IMG/VR virus record: IMGVR_UViG_3300017991_005544
Span: 1-64,000 of that record
Length of the DNA: 64,000 bases
Reading direction: 5' to 3' (one strand)
Source: a virus
Shown: positions 24,064 through 33,624 of the stretch, in pieces
Layout: the number at the start of each line of letters is the position of its first letter
Numbering within the stretch: position 1 is the stretch's first letter
Position numbers and translations under genes: made by a program
The notes under the pieces: model-generated
The model's database searches: none
Seen by the model: the letters and a program-made list of their open reading frames with translations, nothing else
What the model was told of the DNA's origin: nothing

Positions 24064-25193
24064 TTCTTGTCCTCCCTTGCTCTTCGTAGGTACTTGACTC
24101 CAGCCTCATACAACATCTTCTCCGGTAGTTCGGTTTCCTTTTTCTTGATGATCCTCTCGACAAGCTCTTCGTCGCTCATCAATCTGGTAACGAACATGTC
24201 CTCGACCTTAGGGATGGAGCACGTGATCGTAGGGTTTGCCAACATGAGCTTGATGGGTGAATATTCGTCGATGATCTTTTCCTTTAATTCATCAAGGTTG
24301 AATCCCTCGACAAATTCTTTTGTGCCGATCATCGAGATCCTGATGTACCCACCCTTCGTGAGAGCATCGTAGTCGGGGCCACCGGCACGGCCCTCGACGA
24401 TTCGGATCACGTGGAACCTGGGACATTTGATCGGCTTCGACGTGATCGTCTTCTTGACCGTGTCGACGATGTGGTACGAGGGGGTACTGCCCTCGTCCTT
24501 GAAGCTGTTCTGGATCAGGCTTCCGGTGTAGATGCCGCCATCAGGCAGGTATTGGGTTCGGTGGAAATCACCCATGATGCTGATGTTGAAGTTCTTCCCG
24601 ATGATCCCGGCACTGTCGAACCAGACGGCAGGCACACCATACGTGCAGGCAATCGAGTTGCTCATCAGCATGGTCTCGACCGGCTGGTGGCCTACAAAGA
24701 TCCTGGTGTCTGTTTCGGAAGCTTTCAGGGCCTTCCTGATGTCGTCGAACAGTTCCTGTTGCAAATGATGATAGTCGAACAGGCAAAGCTCGAAGTCATG
24801 GCCCACCGACACGTTCATCCACTTGTGACCACAAGGGGGCGTGATGAGGGTTGGCGTTGCTGCATGTTTGAATCCCATCAGTTCGGCCAACCCTTTGATC
24901 ACAGCGTTTCCTTCCTCATCGACCTCGTGATTTCCAGATATCATGAACAACTGGACATCGTGGTCCTGGGCCATCCTGACGAATTTCTTGAAGGCTTCCA
25001 TTTCCCTCGGAGAAATATCGATCCTGTCAAAAATGTCGCCTGCAACGACAACATGATTGATGTCTTCTTCCTTGCAGACAACCATGACCTGATTCATGGC
25101 CCCCATCAGTTCATTCTGGAGCCGGTCGTTCGTCTGGCTCGAGTACGGGATGTTGTCAGATATGTGGATATCTCCGATCGCAATGAGTCTCAT
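24060..25193 (-). CDS. SbcD/Mre11/gp47-like nuclease subunit
   Basis: 377 residues from ATG 25193 (MRLIAIGDIHISD). Metallophosphatase motifs in order: GDIHISD, VVVAGDIFDRID, ISGNHEVD, FVGHQPVE and MGDFHRTQ, binding two Mn ions. The C-terminal part is the capping and ATPase-contact region. Works with the gp46-like ATPase to process DNA ends in recombination-dependent replication. Confidence 0.9.
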   Translation of the reverse strand: MRLIAIGDIHISDNIPYSSQTNDRLQNELMGAMNQVMVVCKEEDINHVVVAGDIFDRIDISPREMEAFKKFVRMAQDHDVQLFMISGNHEVDEEGNAVIKGLAELMGFKHAATPTLITPPCGHKWMNVSVGHDFELCLFDYHHLQQELFDDIRKALKASETDTRIFVGHQPVETMLMSNSIACTYGVPAVWFDSAGIIGKNFNISIMGDFHRTQYLPDGGIYTGSLIQNSFKDEGSTPSYHIVDTVKKTITSKPIKCPRFHVIRIVEGRAGGPDYDALTKGGYIRISMIGTKEFVEGFNLDELKEKIIDEYSPIKLMLANPTITCSIPKVEDMFVTRLMSDEELVERIIKKKETELPEKMLYEAGVKYLRRAREDKK

Positions 25194-26254
25194 ACAATTA
25201 TCTTCCTCTGTGAGGGTGATGCCAGGATCTTGGCAACCTTCTTGCTGAAATCCTTGTCTTTCTCGTACAGGTTCTTGATCCCCTCCTTGCCCTGCCACTT
25301 GCCAAGATCATCATGGCTGTACCAGGAGCCCTTGACGGTTGCTCCATAATGTTCCAGGAGAGTGTCGGTGAGGCTCGTGTAGTAGTTGAACCCAACCCCG
25401 TACTTCACCTCGACTTCAGCTGCCTGGAGCGGAGCCATGCACGAGTTTTTGGTCGTGACAAACTTGTCGACATCAGCATACTTGATGTCATCCTTGTCCT
25501 TGAGGGTCGAGATCCTAACAGATCTCAATCCGACAGAACAATGGTAGCGGAGGGCATCTTCGGCCAGGAAGGTCTCGTTGCTCCCCCTGGTCCCGTATCC
25601 CATGTTAATCTTGGATTTGATCTGGCAGACGAACAACACGCATACACATGTCTTCCCCAGGACCGGCGTGATCTTCCTCATGGCCTGGGAAATGAGCCTT
25701 GCGTGTTCGCCCTTGCCGCCCTTACCATACTCTTCCGATTCCATCTCGGCCTTGGTGGCGATACTGGTACTGTCGACCACCACGATGATCGGGATCCTGC
25801 TGATTTCTTTCTTGAGCGTGGCCTCTTCCCTCAGACCCTTCACGATGTTGATTGTGTGCTCGGTTGTCTCAAGCACATCCTCGAGTGACTCGGGGGCGGA
25901 GTAGAAGAGTTCATCGATGTTCACGCCGATCCTTTGAGCGTAGAGGCGATCGATCCTGTACTCACCGTCAATATAGCAGGCAACGCCACCTGCTTGCTGA
26001 ACCTGGGCGCAAAGATGAAGACAGAGGGTTGTCTTTGCAGAACCTGGCTTCCCGCTCACAAAGCAGACCCTGCCACACGGGAAGCCCCAATTGCCATCAA
26101 TGTCCTTGGCGATTATTCGATCAAGCGATGGCGCACCTGTCGAGATGCATTTCAGCACAAGGCCGTAAGAGGCATGTTTGCCAAGGAAGGTGATGTCTTT
26201 CTTCTTGGACAGGCCGGTCTCAAGCCTGTCTCTCATTTCCTTCGAATTCATCAT
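25190..26254 (-). CDS. RecA/UvsX-like recombinase
   Basis: 354 residues. RecA core: Walker A SGKPGSAKTTLCLH, E in YIDGEYRID, Walker B IIVVVDSTSIA, a loop region with IKSKINMGYGTRGSNE replacing RecA L2, and C-terminal strand-exchange extension. Such proteins form the presynaptic filament. Neighbours (gp46/gp47-like, single-strand-binding-like, UvsY-like) form a complete recombination module. ATG 26254 or 26251. Confidence 0.85.
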   Translation of the reverse strand: MMNSKEMRDRLETGLSKKKDITFLGKHASYGLVLKCISTGAPSLDRIIAKDIDGNWGFPCGRVCFVSGKPGSAKTTLCLHLCAQVQQAGGVACYIDGEYRIDRLYAQRIGVNIDELFYSAPESLEDVLETTEHTINIVKGLREEATLKKEISRIPIIVVVDSTSIATKAEMESEEYGKGGKGEHARLISQAMRKITPVLGKTCVCVLFVCQIKSKINMGYGTRGSNETFLAEDALRYHCSVGLRSVRISTLKDKDDIKYADVDKFVTTKNSCMAPLQAAEVEVKYGVGFNYYTSLTDTLLEHYGATVKGSWYSHDDLGKWQGKEGIKNLYEKDKDFSKKVAKILASPSQRKIIV

Positions 26255-27465
26255 TCGTCCTCGTCTTCGTCCTTGGGCTTGCCTTCCTTCGCCATACGCC
26301 TGAGGGTTGCCTCGAGATCATCGTTATCTTTGGAGGCTGATCTCTTGGGAGGAGGGTCATCATCGTCGTCGTCATCTTTTGCTTTTTTCTTGGGCGGAGG
26401 ATCGTCATCGTCATCCTCATCCTTCACAGCACTCCTCTTGGGAGGTTTCTCGTCTTCTTCGTCATCCTCCTGTTTTGCTGCCGAGCTCTTGGGCGGGGCT
26501 TCATCTTCATCGTCTGATGATCCCTTCCCTTCTGTCTCGACCTCGCAGACATCCGAATAGTCGCACTTCAGGCATTTCTCTTCATCGTCATCGTACTTGC
26601 CGAAGCACTTGGGCTTGTCTTCGTCCCCGTTCTCTCCCTCGGCATCCTCGGTCGGGACACCCGTCATGAGCTTCTTGACTTCATCCACGCTCTTCGGGAT
26701 GCTCAATTGACTCAGATCGATCAGTCCTTCGCTGATCCTGGCCGCTACCTCATCAGGGAACTTGACCTTCTCACCGAATTTGACTCCAGTGTAGTCGGTG
26801 TTCAGGACTTCCTCGCCCTTCCGCTTGAATTGGAGGGGGTAGAACCCTTTCGGGTTGGTCACGTCGATGCCCTTATTGAGGAATTTCTCGAGATTGTCCT
26901 CATCGAAGAGTTGTTCCTTGATCTTGGGGCCGAACGAGAAAACAATGATCCCTTCCTCGCAGGAATCGATGTAATCACACCGCTTGCATCCTCTGGCCTT
27001 GCGGGTCTTCGTGTCTTCCTCGTCAGGATAGTCGAGGAAGCAATCCGGGATCGTGACCTTCTCGTCGTCGCCAAGCTCCAGCAGGGGCTTCATGTTGATA
27101 ACGTTCCAGTAGAACCGCTGACCTCGGCGCATCCTCGAAGCCTTCTTCTTGTCACGCTCTTTGCCGGTCCCATACAATTCCTTGATCTCGACGCACTGAG
27201 GGCAGTCATTGATCGGTTCCTTGCCGGTGGACCGGCGGCACATGAAGTCAGTCTTGCCTTCAGGACCGCAGTTCCGGTGCTTGCCCCTCTTGACGTACGG
27301 GATCCCTTCCATGTTCTCATGGGCCGGACACAAGTAGAGGCAGTTCCTGCCGACCTCGGGCCTGTAGAACCCGATGTCGCCTCGCTCCTGGCGTTTCTTC
27401 CTTTCTTCGTCGTCTTTCTTCTCTTCCTCAATCATGCCTTTGAGTTTTTCAACATCTGTGCTCAT
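26251..27465 (-). CDS. Single-stranded DNA-binding protein, gp32-like
   Basis: 404 residues. Basic, Cys-containing core: YRPEVGRNCLYLCPAHEN, CRRSTGKEPINDCPQCVEI, RGCKRCDYIDSCEEG and CLKCDYSDVC; the acidic C-terminal 100 residues are low-complexity DDDDDDPPPKK-type repeats. This fits T4 gp32 in plan (zinc-containing OB core, acidic tail for partner binding) but is longer. The repeated blocks of PPKRSA/PPPKK + acid run are near-copies, so the tail may vary in length by slippage. Confidence 0.65.
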   Translation of the reverse strand: MSTDVEKLKGMIEEEKKDDEERKKRQERGDIGFYRPEVGRNCLYLCPAHENMEGIPYVKRGKHRNCGPEGKTDFMCRRSTGKEPINDCPQCVEIKELYGTGKERDKKKASRMRRGQRFYWNVINMKPLLELGDDEKVTIPDCFLDYPDEEDTKTRKARGCKRCDYIDSCEEGIIVFSFGPKIKEQLFDEDNLEKFLNKGIDVTNPKGFYPLQFKRKGEEVLNTDYTGVKFGEKVKFPDEVAARISEGLIDLSQLSIPKSVDEVKKLMTGVPTEDAEGENGDEDKPKCFGKYDDDEEKCLKCDYSDVCEVETEGKGSSDDEDEAPPKSSAAKQEDDEEDEKPPKRSAVKDEDDDDDPPPKKKAKDDDDDDDPPPKRSASKDNDDLEATLRRMAKEGKPKDEDEDE

Positions 27466-27971
27466 GTTTCGTCCTCCTCAAGAACGGGTGTACGGTTGGA
27501 CTTCCTTTTGATTGGGAAACTCTTTTTTGCCATGTACTCCGTGTCTTCTCCCAATTCTGGATATTTCCTGATATCATTCCTCTTGACCTCAAGAAGATAG
27601 GAGGCTCGTTTGAGAGCCCCGAGATGGCCCCTGGCGATTGCTAAGTCTCTTTTCTTCATGTTGATGATCTTGGCCTTTTTCCGCCATCCTGGGAGCCGCT
27701 GGATGGCCTTCGTGATCTTTTCTTCTCCCTTGCCGATGATCTTCCTGATTTCTTCATCCTGTTCTGCCACAAAGACTTCAAGGTCCGATTGGGCCTCATC
27801 GAGTTCAAACTCGAGTGAAGCCGCCACCTGTTCCAGGAGGTCGATCTTGGAGGCCATCGTGTTCAGAGCGTTGTACGTGTCGGTCAGATCCATCGCCTCG
27901 TCCATGTCGATCACGTAGGTCTCGCCGCCACGCTCGAATTCAAACGTCAGGAAGTCCCGCAGAGAGTTCAT
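27462..27971 (-). CDS. Helical protein, possible UvsY-like recombination mediator
   Basis: 169 residues. Mid region is coiled coil (LEQVAASLEFELDEAQSD), followed by INMKKRDLAIARGHLGALKR then YLLEVKRNDIRKYPE, similar in pattern to the end of UvsY-type mediators where a helix carries W-K/R..L..A..HLGALKAL..KRD.L. UvsY loads UvsX onto gp32-coated DNA; position between the gp32-like gene and others supports this. Resemblance is by eye. Confidence 0.4.
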   Translation of the reverse strand: MNSLRDFLTFEFERGGETYVIDMDEAMDLTDTYNALNTMASKIDLLEQVAASLEFELDEAQSDLEVFVAEQDEEIRKIIGKGEEKITKAIQRLPGWRKKAKIINMKKRDLAIARGHLGALKRASYLLEVKRNDIRKYPELGEDTEYMAKKSFPIKRKSNRTPVLEEDET

Positions 27972-28306
27972 CCTCTCCTCCCGGTATCTTCATCGTGCTC
28001 TTTGTTGAGGTGGAATCCCATCTTGAGCCACGTGATGTAACAGTAGGTGGCAATCTTGAGCAGATCCTTTTCACGCTGGAAGTTCTTGAACCGGCCAAGA
28101 TACTTCTGCATGGTCCCGAGGATCCAGTCGACCCCGGTGGATCCAGGCACGAATTCGCAGATGACATCTGTCTGTTCCTTGGTCCCGTCGCCTTCTTGTT
28201 TGTACTTGTCTCCGCCATGCTCGAATTGATTGCTGATGAGTTTGGCGAACGTCTCGAAATGCTTCCTTTTTATCTCGACGTTGGTGTTGTGAATCTTTCT
28301 TTCCAT
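27968..28306 (-). CDS. Small phage protein, DUF3310-like pattern
   Basis: 112 residues. TMQKYLGRFKNFQREKDLLK and IATYCYITWLKMGFHL resemble the KYL.R...K.....DL.KA..Y core of DUF3310/SaV-type phage proteins. Also similar in outline to MazG-like all-alpha proteins. Overlaps upstream gene spacing closely. Low certainty. Confidence 0.4.
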   Translation of the reverse strand: MERKIHNTNVEIKRKHFETFAKLISNQFEHGGDKYKQEGDGTKEQTDVICEFVPGSTGVDWILGTMQKYLGRFKNFQREKDLLKIATYCYITWLKMGFHLNKEHDEDTGRRG

Positions 28307-28307
28307 C

Positions 28308-29063
28308 CTAGCTCCTCCTTAGTTTTTCTCTGATGTCTTCAAGTGATGTGATGGTGATTGCCTTCTTTCTCTTCTTCTCGATTATCTCGACCTTCGGACC
28401 AGTCCTTACTCGAATTCCTTCTACGTTGCTGTCTGGTGCAAACATGGCATCGCCCCCGCCACCAAACTGGATCATGACGAATCCGCCCTTCGGAACCGTT
28501 TCGGTGGCGATCCCGACATACCTTGCTGTTTCATCACCAGGCTCTGCCGGTCTTACGGATCCGCATTCATCAAGCACGACAAGCTGGCCCCCTTTGATCG
28601 CCTCTGAAGTCACGAATGATTTGAGTGCCGCACCATATATGGGAAGAGATTGGTTCTTGGCAACATCGAAGATTCGTTTGAGAGTATGGTCATGTTCCAT
28701 GGCAACCGTGAAGAAATTGTAGTCGGTCTTCTTGCTCGTGGTAAATCCTATGTACGGGACTTTTTCAATTCTGGAAGCTATTCCATGAAACATCTCGAAA
28801 AGGAAATCTTCTGACCTGTATGGTCGTTTCTGAACCATCTCGAGACGTGTGATGGATCTGTTGCCAAGCACGATCTTGGCTCCAGTATGATCAGTGAAGT
28901 ATACCCTAACTTTTGCTTCGCTTTTGTCAAAGGCTGTCTCTGAACTCATCCTGACACTTCCGGCATTGGTCCTGAGCAACTTCCACACGTAGACAAGGTG
29001 ATTGAACATTTCACCAGGAGCATGTTCATGATTCAGATTCGTCAAGAGCTTGTACGTCGGCAC
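28308..29063 (-). CDS. Unknown protein with DUF2190-like segment
   Basis: 251 residues. First 120 residues: mixed alpha/beta with FFTVAMEHDHTLKRIFDVA. Residues about 150-210 read KGGQLVVLDECGSVRPAEPG, ETARYVGIATETVPKGGFVM, IQF: this resembles phage head-decoration proteins of the DUF2190 kind, here placed among replication genes. C-terminal basic tail. Function unknown. Confidence 0.4.
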   Translation of the reverse strand: MPTYKLLTNLNHEHAPGEMFNHLVYVWKLLRTNAGSVRMSSETAFDKSEAKVRVYFTDHTGAKIVLGNRSITRLEMVQKRPYRSEDFLFEMFHGIASRIEKVPYIGFTTSKKTDYNFFTVAMEHDHTLKRIFDVAKNQSLPIYGAALKSFVTSEAIKGGQLVVLDECGSVRPAEPGDETARYVGIATETVPKGGFVMIQFGGGGDAMFAPDSNVEGIRVRTGPKVEIIEKKRKKAITITSLEDIREKLRRS

Positions 29064-29408
29064 TCACGCATCCCCTTCTTCGGGGGTGAATCCATACCGT
29101 TTGCTTCGTTCACGAAGTCCCCGTTCGTACTCAGCGACACGCTTGATCCTGGCCTGCCGCTTGTTCCATTCACGTTTGTGTTCAGCCGGGATACCACGGT
29201 TAGCCACGAGCTTGCCGATCGTCAAGTCATCAGTGTCGTCGATGCCGGTCAGCTTACCGTCTCCGGCCCGGACGGCCCCAGGGGCCGAGATTATTTTCCG
29301 GGCTAACCCGCCACAAACCCGACAAACCTCCTGTTGTTTTCCGCTGACCCTGGAGTAGATCTCGTTGACCTTGCCGCAGTTTTCACACCTGAACTCGTAG
29401 ATGGGCAT
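29064..29408 (-). CDS. FmdB-type zinc ribbon protein
   Basis: 114 residues from ATG 29408. N-terminal FmdB pattern: MPIYEFRCENCGKVNEIY with C-V-C-G-G (EVCRVCGGLA) and the following KIISAPG. FmdB-family proteins are small putative regulators; the charged helical C-terminal extension (EHKREWNKRQARIKR) is frequently seen in phage members. Overlaps the HIRAN gene's stop. Confidence 0.75.
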   Translation of the reverse strand: MPIYEFRCENCGKVNEIYSRVSGKQQEVCRVCGGLARKIISAPGAVRAGDGKLTGIDDTDDLTIGKLVANRGIPAEHKREWNKRQARIKRVAEYERGLRERSKRYGFTPEEGDA

Positions 29409-30064
29409 CACTTCCTCCTCATCTGTTTTATCAGGGCTTCCCTGAATTCTTCCACGGTCTTGCCGCTCACGACCTTCTTGACCGCCGGTGCCGCCACAAC
29501 CTCTTCGGACATGTCCCTCATGAGATGCGAGGAAGTATCGTCGACCGGAAATGGAGTCAGGATCAGCGTCATGCTCGGAAAGGCTTTGTGAGCAGAAAAA
29601 CGGTCCATCTTGACTCTGTAGCCGATCCTGTAGTGAGCCACATAGCGAACGAATGCCGCAACCTCCTTGGGGAGGAACCCGATCATCTTGGGGGCCATTA
29701 TCTCGTTACCGTCATTGTCCTGGACGTATCCAAAGACTTTGATGGCGTTGGAATCGAAGGGGTTGGCTTTGTCTCGCTTGAGGCAAACCATCACGTCAGC
29801 CTTCATTTTGGTGGACTTGCCCTTGAGTTCTTGAAACACAAAGGGCCTGCCTTCCAACGTGGTCCCCGCCACCTTCGATTCAAACACGGGCAAGCACCCA
29901 CGATACTCGATGATCTCGAATCGTGGCTTCCGATTGGGATGCTCGTCATGAGGATTCTGACACGTGATGAATCGCTTGTTTTCTGGGTCGAAGGTGAATC
30001 CTGGTGGGAGTGATGGCTTCTTAGCCGGATCGACCTTCCTGTCCCGGAGGTCTTCGTACTCCAT
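29408..30064 (-). CDS. HIRAN-domain protein
   Basis: 218 residues. Central part matches HIRAN: KVAGTTLEGRPFVFQEL, VMVCLKRDKANPFDSNAIKV (split), MIGFLPKEVAAFVR. HIRAN domains bind 3' ends of single-stranded DNA and occur in fork-repair helicases; alone in a phage it may recognise stalled forks or ends. Sits directly downstream of the replicative polymerase. Confidence 0.75.
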   Translation of the reverse strand: MEYEDLRDRKVDPAKKPSLPPGFTFDPENKRFITCQNPHDEHPNRKPRFEIIEYRGCLPVFESKVAGTTLEGRPFVFQELKGKSTKMKADVMVCLKRDKANPFDSNAIKVFGYVQDNDGNEIMAPKMIGFLPKEVAAFVRYVAHYRIGYRVKMDRFSAHKAFPSMTLILTPFPVDDTSSHLMRDMSEEVVAAPAVKKVVSGKTVEEFREALIKQMRRK

Positions 30065-30076
30065 CTTCGGCTCCTA

Positions 30077-33000
30077 CTAGAGTTTCTTGATCCTGTTTAC
30101 GTGGATTGACTTGAGGTCCCGCCATTCCTTGTATGTACCGACAACCAGTATGATGTCCCCATCGTTCGGTACTCGTTTCCTTCTCTGGAGTTTCTCGTAT
30201 TCTTCGTTCCAAATGTTTACGTCGATCGAACCGTCGACATCGGAAAGTTTTCCTTTGAGGTATGGTCCCCGCTTGCTCTGTAGGGTTCTGAGGTTTGAGA
30301 TTTGCCCAACCGCAATCACTTCGCTACCTGATGCACAACATGTTATCTCACCAACACGGGTCATGTCAAGCGATGATTTGCCATATGTGTCAAAATAGCT
30401 GATTGTTTGAAAACCGAGATGGTCTGTTTTACTTCTCTGCCAGTCGGTCTCCTGGAATTCATCGTACCGGGGGTCGTAGCTGCCCTTCTTTCCTTCGGCG
30501 TTTCTTAGCTCATACATGCGTTTGATGAGATCGAGGGGCTCCCCGAACTGCCGGAGGCACCCCGACAGGATCACGGCCTCCATCCTGGATTTGTTCAGCT
30601 GCCGCTTGTCAGACCGCTTGTAGAAATCGTCGAATGAACTGTAGGGCTGGCCCTTGATCAGGTTCGTCAGGGCTGTTGGGCCCAGGCCCTTGATGCCAGA
30701 CAATGACCACACGATCTTGCCGTCGTCGATGATGAAGTTTTTCTTGGATCGGTTCACATCAGGCATGACGAATCGGACCCCGTACTCACGCTTGGCGACG
30801 AGCCTGACTTCGGAGTACTTGTCATGATCCGAGAAGTTCAACAGGTTGCAGAAGAATTCTTCCGGGAAGTTCGTCTTGAGATACATGGTGGCCCAGGCGA
30901 CAAGGCCGTATCCACTGGCATGAGCCTTTGGAAAACTGTAGGCTCCGAACTGCTCGATCTTTTCCCACATGGTTTCGGCGGCTTCCTGGACCTCTTCACC
31001 ATGAAGCTCGACGGCCTGGCTGATGAACTTCTCCTTGAACGGAGCGATGCTTTCCTTGCCTTTCTTGGCCTTCGAGACCTTCCTCAATTCTTCGGCTTCG
31101 ACCGGCGTAAATCCAGCGAAATACATCGCAATCATCATGATGTGATCGTTGAAGATCGGCATCCCGAGGGCATCTTCCATGACGGGATCGATGGTCTTGT
31201 GGAGCTTCTCGATGGGCTCATGGCCGTGTTTGCGCTTGGCATATGAGACCTGGGCCCCCATCGAGAGGGGTCCTGGCCGGTCGATCGCACAAAGGTTCAC
31301 CACGTCACTGAAACAGTCTGGCTTCACATTCCTCACGATCCTGGTGATGCCGGGAGCATTCAGCTGGAATACCCCGAGAGTCTCGCCTGCCACGAATCCC
31401 TCGATGGTTTTGGGATCGTCGAACGGTATGTCCTCGATCCCGATCTTGATGCCTCGAGTCCTCTCGATCATCCTGATGGTGTCGGCCACCACGTTCAGTG
31501 TCTTGACTCCCAGGATGTCGAGAGCCATGACCCCGTAGGTCCTCAGGTCTTCACGGCCCGTATGCGACCCTTCCCATTGCGTACAAAGGACCCGCTTGGT
31601 TTTATCCTGGGGGCTTGCTTGACTCCTGATGGGGAGCCATTCGTCCATGTGTCCCGGAAGGATGACGACCGACGCAGGGTGAATCGAGGGGCTCTTTGGA
31701 AGCCCAACAATAGGTCTGACATACTTTTCAACCCATTCTTTGTTTGCATCGTACCACTCCTTGAAGGCCGGTTGGTTCTTGATGGTTTCCTCGAGTGAGA
31801 TGTCCCCGCCCTCCTGTTGGGATGCCCGTTCCATCATGGCGGTCAACTCGTTTATTTTTTTGAAGCTGAACTGATCCAATCGCTCTTCGAGTTCTTTCCG
31901 TTCGGTCGGGTGAGTAGTTTTCTCGAGCTTGTGTTTGATCTCGAGGCCCTCGACACGCCCCATGTCCTTGATGGCGGCTTTCCACATGAGTCTACCGTAG
32001 CTGCCGACATTACAGATCAGGCTCTCACCGTACTTTTCTTTGAGGTACTGGACCGCCTTGGGCCGCATTTCACGTTCCATGTCGATATCGATGTCAACGT
32101 CAAACATACCGATCTCGACTCGGGCCGGACTGATGAACCGCTCGAAGAGAATGTGGTGCTTGACCGGATCGATGTGGCCGAACTTGAGCAGGTAGCAAAC
32201 AAGACTTCCGTTTGCGCTCCCTCTGATCATAATGAGTTTACCCTGGCCCCGGATAAACCTGACGAGATCCTCGACGATCAGGAAGTAGTCGATGGCTCCC
32301 ATCTGGATGATGTCGTTGACCTCTTTTTTCAGTCGGTCCTCGTAGAGCGGAATACTCACGCTAGGGTTGGCCCTGACGAACTCCCTGAGGGCATCGACAC
32401 AGATGTGGATGAAGAAATCTTCCTTGGTTTTGTGTCCCTTGTATTCCGGGTGAGTCGTGTAGTCGAACCTTGGGATATGAGCATCTCCGGTCTTGATATG
32501 GTGGTCGCATTTTGCGGCCACCTCGAGGGTCCGGGTCATGGCCTTCTTGAATTGGTTGTACGTTATGTCGGGGAAGTATTCTTCTCGAGCCTCATTGAGT
32601 TCATCCCAGGTCTTGAGCCAGATGTCTTTGGTCTCGAAGTGCCAGTCGACATTTCCGGTGCTCAAGTGCAGCATTTTCTCGTGCAGAATCCAGTCTTCCT
32701 CGTTGATGTAATGCACATCATTCGTGATGACCAACGGGATGTCCATACGGTCGCTGAGGGTGATGAGGCCCCGGTTGACTCGTGTTTGAAGGTTCTCACC
32801 ACCCACATCGACATTTATCAACTGGATCTCAAGATAGAAGTCATGGCCGAAAAGATCCTGGTATCTGGTGGCAGTATCGATGGCGCACCTGAAATCTTGT
32901 TGGGCTATCTTTCCGGCGACAATTCCTTTGGCACACGCACTGAGTGCCACGAGCCCCTTGTGGTGTTTCGAGATGAAATCAAAATCGATCCTGGGCCGGT

Positions 33001-33340
33001 AGTAGAAACAACGCCAGGCCTCGTTGTTGATTTTCATCAGGTTGCGGTATCCCTCTTCGTTCTTGGCAAGCAGGACGAGATGAAGTCTGTCATCCTTGCC
33101 TTCTTTCTCAATCCTGTCGGGCACCACGTACAGTTCAGATCCGTATATCACTTTCGGGCAGTTCTCGATGTTCTTGGATTCAATTTCAGCTGGAAGATGA
33201 CTCGCCATATTCCCGTGGTCCGTCAACGCTATTGCCGAGATCCCCTTGTCTCTCGCTGCCTCGAGAAGCCGCTCGGGACTGATCACACCATCAAGCAGGC
33301 TTGCCGATGTATGGCAGTGCAGATGAGCAAATGCCTTCAT
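30077..33340 (-). CDS. dnaE: DNA polymerase III alpha subunit (C family, PHP domain)
   Basis: 1087 residues, full length. PHP domain at the N-terminus with its metal ligands: HLHCHTSASLLDG, ALTDHGNM, YGSELYVV, LSACAKG, ITNDVHYINE. Polymerase core: IRGSANGSLVCYLL and the catalytic pair in FDVDIDIDMERE; a fingers region VFQLNAPGITR and DRPGPL; helix-hairpin-helix SGIKGLGPTALT; a C-terminal OB fold (ITCCASGSEVIAVGQISN). Main replicase of this phage; a C-family enzyme, not the A or B family usual in T7 or T4. PHP ligands look intact, so it may proofread or hydrolyse pyrophosphate. Confidence 0.93.
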   Translation of the reverse strand: MKAFAHLHCHTSASLLDGVISPERLLEAARDKGISAIALTDHGNMASHLPAEIESKNIENCPKVIYGSELYVVPDRIEKEGKDDRLHLVLLAKNEEGYRNLMKINNEAWRCFYYRPRIDFDFISKHHKGLVALSACAKGIVAGKIAQQDFRCAIDTATRYQDLFGHDFYLEIQLINVDVGGENLQTRVNRGLITLSDRMDIPLVITNDVHYINEEDWILHEKMLHLSTGNVDWHFETKDIWLKTWDELNEAREEYFPDITYNQFKKAMTRTLEVAAKCDHHIKTGDAHIPRFDYTTHPEYKGHKTKEDFFIHICVDALREFVRANPSVSIPLYEDRLKKEVNDIIQMGAIDYFLIVEDLVRFIRGQGKLIMIRGSANGSLVCYLLKFGHIDPVKHHILFERFISPARVEIGMFDVDIDIDMEREMRPKAVQYLKEKYGESLICNVGSYGRLMWKAAIKDMGRVEGLEIKHKLEKTTHPTERKELEERLDQFSFKKINELTAMMERASQQEGGDISLEETIKNQPAFKEWYDANKEWVEKYVRPIVGLPKSPSIHPASVVILPGHMDEWLPIRSQASPQDKTKRVLCTQWEGSHTGREDLRTYGVMALDILGVKTLNVVADTIRMIERTRGIKIGIEDIPFDDPKTIEGFVAGETLGVFQLNAPGITRIVRNVKPDCFSDVVNLCAIDRPGPLSMGAQVSYAKRKHGHEPIEKLHKTIDPVMEDALGMPIFNDHIMMIAMYFAGFTPVEAEELRKVSKAKKGKESIAPFKEKFISQAVELHGEEVQEAAETMWEKIEQFGAYSFPKAHASGYGLVAWATMYLKTNFPEEFFCNLLNFSDHDKYSEVRLVAKREYGVRFVMPDVNRSKKNFIIDDGKIVWSLSGIKGLGPTALTNLIKGQPYSSFDDFYKRSDKRQLNKSRMEAVILSGCLRQFGEPLDLIKRMYELRNAEGKKGSYDPRYDEFQETDWQRSKTDHLGFQTISYFDTYGKSSLDMTRVGEITCCASGSEVIAVGQISNLRTLQSKRGPYLKGKLSDVDGSIDVNIWNEEYEKLQRRKRVPNDGDIILVVGTYKEWRDLKSIHVNRIKKL

Positions 33341-33624
33341 TCCTTACCACACTCTCCTTTCTTACCGCACCCATTGCATACGTGATCATGATTGGGCCCT
33401 TCTGCTTCCCACGTGTCAGTTCCGTTTTCACTGTTGACGTACTCTTCGAATCGTTTCCAGAACCTGTACTTTCTGAATTCCTTGCTGCCCTTTTGTGAGA
33501 TCAGACAGGCGATAACGCCGAGGAGCATGAGGAACGCCTTGTCTGTTGCCCACAGGAGGCCTGCCACACAGATCAGGATTGCCACGATGAGCCATACGAG
33601 AGGTTTCAGTGCCTGAATGTTCAT
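33337..33624 (-). CDS. Small membrane protein with Cys-rich tail
   Basis: 95 residues with two adjacent transmembrane segments (PLVWLIVAILICVAGLLW; FLMLLGVIACLI), a basic stretch, and a C-terminal CNGCGKKGECG metal site. Overlaps the polymerase start (ATGA). Function unknown. Confidence 0.55.
   Translation of the reverse strand: MNIQALKPLVWLIVAILICVAGLLWATDKAFLMLLGVIACLISQKGSKEFRKYRFWKRFEEYVNSENGTDTWEAEGPNHDHVCNGCGKKGECGKE

Noticed and set aside
31817-33385. 522-codon open frame on the + strand
   Set aside because: Shadow of the DNA polymerase gene, whose - strand frame has all catalytic motifs.
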